A stretch of DNA of 64,000 nt. Source: CAZWKQ01 sp964634005. Lineage in GTDB: Bacteria > Bacteroidota > Bacteroidia > Bacteroidales > JACABE01. Each line of letters starts with the position of its first letter. Within the stretch, counting starts at the first letter, position 1. This document shows positions 25,391 to 33,750 of this stretch, piece after piece. The translations under genes and the position numbers were made by a program. The stretch spans positions 62,001-126,000 of the forward strand of contig CAZWKQ010000003.1 of the NCBI GenBank assembly GCA_964634005.1. The letters are read 5' to 3'. The notes below the pieces were generated by a model. The model was not told the origin of the DNA. It did not search any database and worked only from the letters and a program-made list of their open reading frames with translations.

Positions 25391-28234
25391 ATGAAAAAAA
25401 TATTCAAAATTTCAGGAATAACAGTAGTTATTTTATTGGCTATTCTCATTATTTTGCCTTTTCTTTTCCAAGGGGCTATTATAAGAAAGATTAAAGAAGA
25501 AACCAATAAAAACTTAAAAGCCAAAATAGATTTCAATGATTATGGATTAAGTTTGTTCAGGAGCTTTCCCGACTTTAGTTTAAGCATAGATCAGCTTAGT
25601 ATAGTAGGAGTTGAAGAATTTTCAGGTGATACTCTTGCTAACGTTCCTAAATTATATGTTACTATTGATTTAATGAGTGTTTTTAAAGGTTCGGAATATA
25701 AAATTAAGAAAATTGAGCTGAACAAACCAAGTATTTTGCTTAAAGGTCTGGAAAATGGTCATGTTAACTGGGATATTACAATTAAAGATACCCTAAAAAC
25801 CACCAAAACAGAAGAGCCTTCGAATTTTAAAATTGCTTTTAAGAAAATTGAAATAAATAATGCAAACCTTACTTACGATGATGCAAAATTAGGTTTCATA
25901 TTAAAACTAAAAGACCTGAATCACTCTTCAAAAGGTGATATGACTGCCGAAGTAACTACTTTAAAAACAAAAACATACATAAACGAGATTGATGTTGTAT
26001 ATGGAGGAATAAAATATTTAAGTAAATCGAATGCTGAGGTAAAACTCAATTTGGGGATGAACCTTAAAGAGATGAAATTTACTTTCGAGGAAAATGAAAC
26101 ACGACTTAATCAGCTGTTTTTCAATTTTGAAGGATTTTTCACCATGCTTAAAGAAGGTGGCTACGACATGGATATAAAGCTAAAAACCGACAAAACCGAT
26201 TTCAAAAATATTCTTTCTTTAGTACCATCAATCTATTCAAAAGAATTTGATAAATTGCAATCGGAAGGAAAATTTGTTCTGGATGGATTTGTAAAAGGAA
26301 AATACACTAATTTGGAGCAACTTCCTGCATTCAAATTAAATTTACAGGTTATCAAAGGAATGTTTAAATATCCTTCTTTACCCAATTCTGTCAATAATGT
26401 CAATATAAACACAACCATAAATAATAATGGTGGTAATGCCGACAATACTACTATTAATATTTCAAAATTTCATATCGAAATTGCAAATAATCCGGTTGAT
26501 TTAACTTTATATCTCAGCAATCCGATATCTGACCCTGCTATTAATCTGAATTTTTCAACTAATCTGAATTTTGAAAACATCAATAAAATTTACCCCCTTG
26601 AGGAAACTAAGGACCTAAAAGGTTCTCTAAGTTCAAATATCACAATCAAAGGCAAAGTATCATCAATTCAGCAAAAAAAATATAATGAATTTTCAGCCTC
26701 AGGTTTTTTTGAATTGAGCAACTTTATTCTTAAAAACAAAGAATATCCGCAGGGGATAAATATTAAAAAAAGTCGTTTTAACTTCAACCCGTCATTTCTT
26801 GAATTAGCACAGTTTAATATGATGATTGGTAAAAACGATTTTGAGGCTAAAGGGAAAATTGAAAACTACATTCCATATATCCTTAAAAAAGAAACAGTTA
26901 AGGCAAATTTGATTACTCGTTCCGATTATTTCAATTTAAACGATTTTATTTCTAAGAATGAAACTAAAACAATTAACAAAACTGAAGAAAAATCGAAAGA
27001 CACTTCTGTTATAAAACCTATCGATATACCTGATAATATTGATTTTTATTTTCAATCAGATTTTAAAAAGCTAATATACGGAAATATGGAGATGGATAAT
27101 GTAAACGGTATTATAGAAATGAAGGACAAAGAGGTTGTTTTAAAAAATTTGAGCGTAAATGTTTTAGAAGGTAAAATGACAATAACAGGTTCTTATTCTT
27201 CAAAAATACCAAGTAAACCTTCAGTGAATTTTAGTATGGATGTCAATAATTTCAATATACCCAAAACCGCAAATACAATAACAACATTTGATAAAATCGT
27301 CCCTATTGCCAAACGCACATCCGGCTATTTCAATACAAAATTCAAAATAAGTGCATCACTTGATAAAAATATGAACCTCGACTATAATTCTATTGAAAGT
27401 AGCGGAATATTGAGTACTACTAATATTACCGTAGAAAATTCCGAAACTTTTAATAAAATTTCGGATGCAATTAAAGTCAACAAATTTAAAAAACTGAATC
27501 TTTCGCCTATAAAGCTGGCATATATTATTTCTGAGGGGAAAATAAAAACTGAACCGTTTGATATAAAGTCAGATAATATAAAGGCAAATATTTCAGGTAC
27601 AAGCAGTTTTGATCAAACTATAGATTATAAACTAAGGATGGAAGTTCCCAGAAAAGAAATGGGCAGCGTTACAAATTCATTTATCGAATCACTTACAGGA
27701 AAGGCGAGTCAGAAAGGGGTTGATATTAAATTAAATGACATAATAAAATTTGATGTTTTTGTAGTAGGAACAATAACAAATCCACAAATTAAAACCGGAC
27801 TGAAAGAGTCGGTAAATAATTTGGCAAATGACTTGAAAGATAAGGCAAAAGAGGCGGTAGAACAGAAAAAAGAAGAAGTGATTAATAAAGCTAAAGCCGA
27901 AGCCGATAAAGCAATTGCCGAAGCACGCCAAAAAGCTCAACAACTCATCGATGAAGCAAACAGGCAAGGCGAATTATTGAGAAATGAAGCTAAAAAACAA
28001 GGAGATAGACTGATAGCTGAAGCCGACAATCAAGGGAATAAACTTATAAATGAAGCAAATAACCCAATTGCTAAGGTAGCAGCTAAAAAAACTGCAGAAA
28101 AACTTCACAAAGAAGCTGTTGATAAAGCAAATAAACTAAACCTTGAAGCTGACCAAAAAGCTAATGACCTTGTCAATAAAGCAAAAATGCAAGGCGATCA
28201 GATAATAAAAGCGGCTGAAGAAAAATATAAATAG
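25391..28234 (+). CDS. AsmA-family protein with C-terminal amphipathic coiled-coil tail
   Basis: 947 residues. An N-terminal membrane anchor (ISGITVVILLAILIILPFLF, about 7-26) is followed by an AsmA chorein-like opening (LKAKIDFNDYGLSLFRSFPD). A very long beta-strand region (about 60-800) carries an AsmA_2-like C-terminal section (NISGTSSFDQTIDYKLRMEV). AsmA/TamB relatives form grooves that carry phospholipids between membranes. The last 130 residues are different, with Ala/Lys/Glu-rich helix including four exact 11-residue units (residues 855-898: EANRQGELLRN, EAKKQGDRLIA, EADNQGNKLIN, EANNPIAKVAA). Hendecad repeats form amphipathic helices or right-handed coiled coils. The helical tail may bind a membrane or a partner, which is inference. 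It is likely co-transcribed with the aminotransferase. Confidence 0.85.
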   Translation: MKKIFKISGITVVILLAILIILPFLFQGAIIRKIKEETNKNLKAKIDFNDYGLSLFRSFPDFSLSIDQLSIVGVEEFSGDTLANVPKLYVTIDLMSVFKGSEYKIKKIELNKPSILLKGLENGHVNWDITIKDTLKTTKTEEPSNFKIAFKKIEINNANLTYDDAKLGFILKLKDLNHSSKGDMTAEVTTLKTKTYINEIDVVYGGIKYLSKSNAEVKLNLGMNLKEMKFTFEENETRLNQLFFNFEGFFTMLKEGGYDMDIKLKTDKTDFKNILSLVPSIYSKEFDKLQSEGKFVLDGFVKGKYTNLEQLPAFKLNLQVIKGMFKYPSLPNSVNNVNINTTINNNGGNADNTTINISKFHIEIANNPVDLTLYLSNPISDPAINLNFSTNLNFENINKIYPLEETKDLKGSLSSNITIKGKVSSIQQKKYNEFSASGFFELSNFILKNKEYPQGINIKKSRFNFNPSFLELAQFNMMIGKNDFEAKGKIENYIPYILKKETVKANLITRSDYFNLNDFISKNETKTINKTEEKSKDTSVIKPIDIPDNIDFYFQSDFKKLIYGNMEMDNVNGIIEMKDKEVVLKNLSVNVLEGKMTITGSYSSKIPSKPSVNFSMDVNNFNIPKTANTITTFDKIVPIAKRTSGYFNTKFKISASLDKNMNLDYNSIESSGILSTTNITVENSETFNKISDAIKVNKFKKLNLSPIKLAYIISEGKIKTEPFDIKSDNIKANISGTSSFDQTIDYKLRMEVPRKEMGSVTNSFIESLTGKASQKGVDIKLNDIIKFDVFVVGTITNPQIKTGLKESVNNLANDLKDKAKEAVEQKKEEVINKAKAEADKAIAEARQKAQQLIDEANRQGELLRNEAKKQGDRLIAEADNQGNKLINEANNPIAKVAAKKTAEKLHKEAVDKANKLNLEADQKANDLVNKAKMQGDQIIKAAEEKYK

Positions 28235-28274
28235 GCAATAAGTCGAATTTTTTAATTTATACCTAAATTTATAC

Positions 28275-28282
28275 TAACTTTG
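28275..28282 (+). promoter_or_regulatory. Bacteroidota -7 promoter element (TAACTTTG) upstream of nusB
   Basis: TAACTTTG fits TAnnTTTG and ends 45 bases before the nusB ATG. Confidence 0.45.
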
Positions 28283-28327
28283 CAGTCCGATTTTATTTAA
28301 AAACTTCAAATAACGCTCATTTTTATT

Positions 28328-29293
28328 ATGCTCAACAGAAGATACTTACGTATTAAAGTAATGCAGGCACTGTACGCTTTTTATCAATCAAAAGACAACA
28401 GACTTGATATTGCCGAGAAAAATCTTTTTAAAAGTATCGAAAATATTTACGAACTTTTTATCTATCAATTGTCAATTATAGTCGAACTCGCCGAATATGC
28501 ACGTAAAAGAGCAGAAGAAAACAAACAAAAATTAATTCCTACACCTGAGGATTTAAATCCAAATATGCGATTTATTGAAAATCAGCTTATTAAAAAAATT
28601 GCCAATAACAAGACTTTTTTATTGCATTCGAATAATTTTAAAATAAATTGGTCGGATGAACAAGAAATTTTTCGCTCGCTTTATAATAAAATAAAAGAAA
28701 GTAAAGCTTTCAAAGATTATATGAATTCATCTGAAAATTCGTTTGAAGCAGATAAAAAAATAGTGATTTCGATTTTCAGAAAATTTATAATATCCGACGA
28801 CGTACTGCAAAACTATTTTGAAGATAAGAATATTTACTGGTCTGACGATTATATATTTGTAGCATTAATTGTACTGAAAACACTCGAAAGTATAAAAAGC
28901 GATTCTGATGAAATGTTTCAGCTTCCTGAACTTTATAAAAAATCGGATGATATAAATTCGGAAGATAGGAAATATACTACAACATTATTCAGAAAAACTG
29001 TTTTAAATTCTGAAAAGTATGATGAATTTATAGCAAAAGCAGCCAATAATTGGGAAGTGGAAAGAATAGCCATTATTGATAACATTATTATTAAGATGGC
29101 CTTGACTGAAATGCTCGAGTGTCCTACTATTCCCGTAAAAGCTTCATTAAATGAGTATATCGAAATTGCTAAAGCATACAGCTCCGATAAAAGTAGAATT
29201 TTTATTAATGGAGTTTTAGATAAAATTCATACCGATTTAAAATCAAAGAATTTAATTAAAAAAATAGGAAGAGGATTAATTGATGAAAATTAG
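28328..29293 (+). CDS. nusB: transcription antitermination factor NusB (long Bacteroidota form)
   Basis: 321 residues, about twice the 140 of E. coli NusB. The start MLNRRYLRIKVMQALYAFYQ is the canonical NusB helix 1 with the RNA-binding basic patch. The C-terminal section (about 195-310) carries the standard end: DEFIAKAANNWEVERIAIID, IKMALTEMLECPTIPVKASL and NEYIEIAKAYSSDKSRIFIN. The extra helical middle (about 45-190) is typical of Bacteroidota. NusB pairs with NusE/S10 on boxA during rRNA transcription. It is the first gene of nusB-DUF1573-yajC-ybbR-coaE, a conserved order in the phylum. Confidence 0.95.
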   Translation: MLNRRYLRIKVMQALYAFYQSKDNRLDIAEKNLFKSIENIYELFIYQLSIIVELAEYARKRAEENKQKLIPTPEDLNPNMRFIENQLIKKIANNKTFLLHSNNFKINWSDEQEIFRSLYNKIKESKAFKDYMNSSENSFEADKKIVISIFRKFIISDDVLQNYFEDKNIYWSDDYIFVALIVLKTLESIKSDSDEMFQLPELYKKSDDINSEDRKYTTTLFRKTVLNSEKYDEFIAKAANNWEVERIAIIDNIIIKMALTEMLECPTIPVKASLNEYIEIAKAYSSDKSRIFINGVLDKIHTDLKSKNLIKKIGRGLIDEN

Positions 29294-29307
29294 TAAATAA
29301 AATAAAT

Positions 29308-29787
29308 ATGAAAACACGTATTTACTCAAAAAAAATAAGCATTATAATTGCCGTAACGGCATTTGTTGCTTTTTTTACCTTTTCATGCAACAACGATAAA
29401 AGCGAAAAATTGTCAACAGAATTGGTAAATAATCCAAATTCGGCCTCAGCAAGTTCAAAAGGAGATTTGCCGGTTTTTAAATTTGAAAAAGATGAGCATG
29501 ATTTTGGGAAAATTATTGAGGGCGAAAAGGTTACATATAGCTTTAAATTCAAAAACGTTGGAAAATCAGATTTAGTTATTGCGAGTGCAAGTGCATCATG
29601 CGGATGTACCGTCCCTGATTTCCCGAAAAACCCCGTAAAACCTAATGAAGAAGCTACCATAACTGTAAGTTTCAACTCTGCCGGTCGTTCGGGTTTTCAG
29701 CATAAAACAGTTACTTTAGTTGCCAACACTCAACCAAGCAACTATACATTGAGTATTAAAGCAATGATTACATCTCCCGAAAAGTAG
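29308..29787 (+). CDS. DUF1573 domain lipoprotein
   Basis: 159 residues. An N-terminal signal ends in a lipobox-like sequence, FFTFSCNNDKSEK, so the mature protein should be lipidated at Cys27 or so. The DUF1573 Ig-like domain (about 52-155) has FEKDEHDFGKIIEGEKVTYS, SASCGCTVPDFPKNPVKPNE and ITVSFNSAGRSGFQHKTVTL. DUF1573 is related to MSP/HYDIN-like Ig domains, and its function is unknown. It sits between nusB and yajC with gaps of 14 and 39 bases, as in many Bacteroidota. Confidence 0.9.
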   Translation: MKTRIYSKKISIIIAVTAFVAFFTFSCNNDKSEKLSTELVNNPNSASASSKGDLPVFKFEKDEHDFGKIIEGEKVTYSFKFKNVGKSDLVIASASASCGCTVPDFPKNPVKPNEEATITVSFNSAGRSGFQHKTVTLVANTQPSNYTLSIKAMITSPEK

Positions 29788-29826
29788 TAAAATTTGAAAA
29801 TTTATAATTAATTAAATAATAAATAT

Positions 29827-30162
29827 ATGAACCAATTATTAAACATTATCCTTATGGCTCCTGCCAATGATGGTAAAGGAGGCGGAAGCGGCTTCGAATC
29901 GCTTTTCTTTTTATTGGCTATTTTCGCAGTATTCTATTTCTTTATGATTCGTCCGCAAATGAAGAAAACTAAAGAGCAGAAAAAATTTAGAGAAAACTTG
30001 CAAAAAGGTCAAAAAGTAATTACTATCGGTGGTATTCACGGTAAAATAGTTGAAATTCAAGAAACTACCGTTATTATTGAAGTAGAAGGACAAAACCGTT
30101 TGAAACTCGAAAAATCAGCAATTGCTATGGATAATTCATCTCAATTGCAAGAAAGTAAATAA
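29827..30162 (+). CDS. yajC: preprotein translocase subunit YajC
   Basis: 111 residues. A single N-terminal membrane segment (SLFFLLAIFAVFYFFMIRPQ) precedes the hallmark FMIRPQMKKTKEQKKFREN and the small SH3-like soluble domain LQKGQKVITIGGIHGKIVEI. YajC associates with SecDF and the SecYEG channel and modulates protein export. The size is usual for Bacteroidota. The hairpin after the stop suggests that some transcripts end here. Confidence 0.95.
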   Translation: MNQLLNIILMAPANDGKGGGSGFESLFFLLAIFAVFYFFMIRPQMKKTKEQKKFRENLQKGQKVITIGGIHGKIVEIQETTVIIEVEGQNRLKLEKSAIAMDNSSQLQESK

Positions 30163-30182
30163 AAATTAATATCAATTTGTAT

Positions 30183-30208
30183 TATCCCAACCTATTTGTG
30201 GGTTGGGA
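30183..30208 (+). terminator. hairpin (probable terminator or attenuator) between yajC and ybbR
   Basis: The arms ATCCCAACC and GGTTGGGAT pair over 9 bases around an 8-base loop and are followed by TTTT. Because the downstream genes continue on the same strand, partial read-through is expected. Confidence 0.6.
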
Positions 30209-30252
30209 TTTTATATATTATTAAATACCAGATAAAAAATAACACTTCGGTT

Positions 30253-31254
30253 TTGGAAACAGATATTCAAAATATTATATCGAAATATTCAAAAAAAAAT
30301 CGGATTCAAAATCAAAAAAAGGTGTTTATTTTTTCAATCTGCCTTTTTATTTCTGTATTTATTTGGTTAACAAAGAAATACTCTAAAGATTATATAATTA
30401 CCCTCCCTTTTAAAATAAGTTACGAAAATATACCTTTCGATAAAATATTAATTAATAATCCCGATAGCTCTGTTCATATTACTTTTAAATCGCAAGGCTA
30501 TAAATTGCTTTATTATCAATTGATTAATAAAAACAAAAGTGAGTTAAAAATTAATATTGCCGAAAAACTAAAATTGAAAAATAACAACAATTATCTTGCA
30601 GTTTCTTCAAAAGAGCTTATCAATGATAGTTGGTTAGAAAAGAAAATAGGAAATGGCTTAATTTCAATATCTCCCGATTCGATTTATCTGAATTTTGAAA
30701 ACGCTTTTATTAAAAAAGTACCAATTGTCCCTAATATTAAAATTGATTTTTTATCGCAGTATCAGCTATATGGTAATTATAAAGGTTATCCCGATTCCGT
30801 ATTAGTTTCGGGAGCAAAAAATGATGTGAAACAAATTTGCTATATTCCTACTGAATACAAATATTTATCGAATATTAGCGAAAACACAGAGTTGATTGCA
30901 AAATTATTATATCCTAAAAATAACATCAAAATTCGATATATTACCGATAAAGTTAAAATAACTGTACCGGTTGAAAAATATACTGAAACCGTTCTAGAAG
31001 TGCCTTTGAAAATAAAGACAAATAATAAAAGTTTTAATGTTAAATTGTTTCCTGATAAAGTAAAAGTTAGTTTTCAAGTAGCTGTTAAGGATTATAAGAA
31101 GATTAATTCAGATTTATTTATTGTTCAGGTTGATATAGATAACGGGCTTATAAATGAAGAAAAAAAGTTGCAGACAGAACTTGTAAAATTTCCTGATTTT
31201 GTAAGAAATGTCAAAATATATCCTGAAAGAGTCGAGTATATTATTTTCAAGTAA
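30253..31254 (+). CDS. YbbR-like domain protein (N-terminal membrane anchor)
   Basis: About 333 residues from the TTG I prefer at 30253. An in-frame TTG at 30196 falls in the loop of the hairpin and would add 19 residues. No ATG is available near the 5' end. A membrane helix (KVFIFSICLFISVFIWLTKK) is followed by repeats of the YbbR fold, such as ITLPFKISYENIPFDKIL, FKSQGYKLLYYQL and FPDKVKVSFQVAVKDYKKI. In Firmicutes, YbbR/CdaR regulates the CdaA cyclase. The Bacteroidota form, always near coaE, is uncharacterised. It lies 6 bases before coaE. Confidence 0.78.
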   Translation: METDIQNIISKYSKKNRIQNQKKVFIFSICLFISVFIWLTKKYSKDYIITLPFKISYENIPFDKILINNPDSSVHITFKSQGYKLLYYQLINKNKSELKINIAEKLKLKNNNNYLAVSSKELINDSWLEKKIGNGLISISPDSIYLNFENAFIKKVPIVPNIKIDFLSQYQLYGNYKGYPDSVLVSGAKNDVKQICYIPTEYKYLSNISENTELIAKLLYPKNNIKIRYITDKVKITVPVEKYTETVLEVPLKIKTNNKSFNVKLFPDKVKVSFQVAVKDYKKINSDLFIVQVDIDNGLINEEKKLQTELVKFPDFVRNVKIYPERVEYIIFK

Positions 31255-31260
31255 TTAATT

Positions 31261-31845
31261 ATGATAAAAGTCGGATTAACAGGAAATATTGGCAGCGGAA
31301 AAACAACAGTGTCTGAAATATTCGAAAACTTGGGTATTCCTGTATATAATTCAGATACAGAAGCAAAAAAGTTTTTATCTTATGAAGAAGTTGTTTTAAA
31401 ATTGATAAATCGATTCGGAGACAGAATATTAACAAATGATAAAATAGATAATAAAAAACTTGCCGCAATTGTTTTTAACGACAATGAATCGTTGAACTTT
31501 CTTAACCAGTTAATTCATCCTTTTGTAGCCGATGATTTCAATAAATGGTGCGACTTAAGACAAAACGACAACTATGTAATAATTGAGAGTGCTATTTTAT
31601 ATGAAAGCGGTTTCGATAAATTTGTAAATAAAGTTATTTTTGTTTCGGCACCCGAAGAGATTAGAATAAAAAGAATTGTAAATCGTGATAATTGTGATGT
31701 TGAGGAAGTAAAAAAAAGAATTTCAAAACAGTGGGAAGAGTCAATTAAAATAAAGTTAGCCGATTATATTATAATAAATGACGGAAAGAGTGATTTGTTT
31801 TCGCAAGTAATTGAAATTCATAATATTTTAGCCGGTAGCCGGTAA
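31261..31845 (+). CDS. coaE: dephospho-CoA kinase CoaE
   Basis: 194 residues. A P-loop near the N-terminus (VGLTGNIGSGKTTVSEIF), the substrate-binding PVYNSDTEAKKFL (D of the DxD-like position) and LNQLIHPFVADDF around residue 80 are all CoaE features. The lid and ending LADYIIINDG are also typical. The enzyme phosphorylates the 3'-OH of dephospho-CoA, the last step of coenzyme A synthesis. It is the last gene of the nusB operon and converges with a chemoreceptor gene, the two stops being only 7 bases apart. No terminator hairpin is visible in that gap. Confidence 0.95.
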   Translation: MIKVGLTGNIGSGKTTVSEIFENLGIPVYNSDTEAKKFLSYEEVVLKLINRFGDRILTNDKIDNKKLAAIVFNDNESLNFLNQLIHPFVADDFNKWCDLRQNDNYVIIESAILYESGFDKFVNKVIFVSAPEEIRIKRIVNRDNCDVEEVKKRISKQWEESIKIKLADYIIINDGKSDLFSQVIEIHNILAGSR

Positions 31846-31852
31846 AATATTT

Positions 31853-33739
31853 TTAGTTAATTTTAAAATAACTAACCATTTCTCTTAGTTTGATAGCTTT
31901 CTTTTCAAATTCCTCAGAATTGCTGTAAACTTCCTGTGCGAATGCAGCGTTTTGTTGTACAATCTGACTTAATCTTTGAATAGCAATATTTATTTGTTCA
32001 ACGCCTATAGACTGTTCGTTCGATACTTCGGCCATTTCGGAAATGAATTTTACAAGTTCTTCAATTTTTGGAACTAATTCATTCATAAGTTCTTTCGATT
32101 CCTGATTAACAATAATGCTTTTGCGAGAAATAATACTAATTTCTTCAGCAGCTTTTTTGCTTTTTTCGGCTAATTTTCTTATTTCGGAAGCTACAACAGC
32201 AAAACCTTTTCCTTGCTCTCCGGCTCGGGCGGCTTCTACTGCTGCATTTAATGCAAGAAAATTGGTCTGGAATGATATTTCGTTTATTATATTAATTTTT
32301 TCAGTTATATTTTTCGAAATTTCCATACTGTTTATTGCAGCATCAGTAAATTTATTCATCATTTCGAGCGTATTTTTCGAGAATTCGCTGTTTCTGTTGG
32401 CACTATAGCTGCTTTGCTCTATCTTTGATGACATTTCCTGCATGGTCGAAAGTATTTCCTCTACTGCAGATGCTTGAGTATTTGCTCCCGACGAAATATG
32501 CTCTGCACCATGTTTAATCTCCTGTCCCGAAATTTCCAACTCCGAAGCATTATGATTAATTTCTTTTACAATAATTTGTAATTTCTCGACCATATCATTC
32601 ATAGTTTCAAGCATTTCGCCTACTTCGTCCTTTTGTTTTATTATTTCAATTTTTTCGCTGAGGTTTCCCGAAGCTACTACTTTTGCAAATTCAATTCCTT
32701 TAATAATAGGTTTACTTATTGTATTGGAAATAATAAAAACGACAATGTTTATCAAAATCAATCCTATTAGACCATATAGCAAAAGTTCTGCTATCATCTT
32801 TCTTGAATTTGCTAATATTTCATTTATAGGAACTACCATACAGTAAGTCCAATATGTATCTGATTTTCCTATTTTGAATGGCTGAAAAACATATATAACA
32901 TCTCTTTTTGAATATTCATCATAACCTTGTAGGCTGAATGTTTCACCATTTTTTATTTTATTCAAAGCAAAGGTATCTGTAATTTTTTGTCCGGCCTTGT
33001 TTAAATCTGGATGACTTACATAGTATCCTCCGTTGGAAATAATAACACCATAGCCATTTTCGTAAATTTTAACTTGAGAATTTATTTTCTGAAGTTCGGT
33101 AAAGCCGATATCAATTCCGACAACTCCAATTGCTTTGTCATTGTCAACTACAGGAACAACAATACTTGTTTCGAAAAAGCTATCTTTTACTGGCTCTAAT
33201 GAACCGTATGCATACATGTAAGGGTCTGTAATTATTTCTTTTTTTGTTTGTACAGGCTCGGTATAGAATGATTCCTGATATTCATCTATAGTATTTCCTT
33301 CTACATATTCGTACTCTATACCGGTTTTATACCTTACCAATCCTGTATTTAATCTCCCCTGATTGTCGTATATTGTAGTATTTAAGTATAATGAATCTCT
33401 TCCATCAATTGCATTTTTTTCAAACATAAGCCATACGGAAAGAAAGTTATCGTTAGATTCTATGGTTTGTCGCTGAAGTTCGAGGTAAAACTCTCTGTTT
33501 ATATTTCCTTTATGTTTTAAAGCAAGTATGCTTTTTGCCAAATACCATGCCGCATCACTTGCAGACTGAAGGTAGTTTTTAGATGTATTGGCATATTCAC
33601 TTGCTTTTACCGAAGCGAGTTCAAAAGCATCTTTCTTCGATCTTTTAACACTTTGACTACTTATTAAATATATAACAACAGCAAAAGTAAGTGTTGACAG
33701 TAATCCTATCCATATTATCATTTTTCTTTTTATGCTCAT
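31853..33739 (-). CDS. methyl-accepting chemotaxis protein (dCache sensor), copy 1
   Basis: 628 residues. Membrane helix 1 (WIGLLSTLTFAVVIYLIS, about 10-27), a large periplasmic double-Cache domain (about 45-310) with ETSIVVPVVDNDKAIGVVGI, a second helix (LLLYGLIGLILINIVVFII, about 320-340) and a HAMP domain follow in order. A long coiled coil with the conserved signalling tip NEISFQTNFLALNAAVEAAR and GKGFAVVASEIRKLAEKSKK completes it. The tip interacts with CheA and CheW. The gene lies 11 bases after its paralogue at 33751 and is closely similar along its whole length, so the two are a tandem duplication. The ligand is unknown. No che genes are visible here. Confidence 0.93.
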   Translation of the reverse strand: MSIKRKMIIWIGLLSTLTFAVVIYLISSQSVKRSKKDAFELASVKASEYANTSKNYLQSASDAAWYLAKSILALKHKGNINREFYLELQRQTIESNDNFLSVWLMFEKNAIDGRDSLYLNTTIYDNQGRLNTGLVRYKTGIEYEYVEGNTIDEYQESFYTEPVQTKKEIITDPYMYAYGSLEPVKDSFFETSIVVPVVDNDKAIGVVGIDIGFTELQKINSQVKIYENGYGVIISNGGYYVSHPDLNKAGQKITDTFALNKIKNGETFSLQGYDEYSKRDVIYVFQPFKIGKSDTYWTYCMVVPINEILANSRKMIAELLLYGLIGLILINIVVFIISNTISKPIIKGIEFAKVVASGNLSEKIEIIKQKDEVGEMLETMNDMVEKLQIIVKEINHNASELEISGQEIKHGAEHISSGANTQASAVEEILSTMQEMSSKIEQSSYSANRNSEFSKNTLEMMNKFTDAAINSMEISKNITEKINIINEISFQTNFLALNAAVEAARAGEQGKGFAVVASEIRKLAEKSKKAAEEISIISRKSIIVNQESKELMNELVPKIEELVKFISEMAEVSNEQSIGVEQINIAIQRLSQIVQQNAAFAQEVYSNSEEFEKKAIKLREMVSYFKIN

Positions 33740-33750
33740 AGGACTATATA

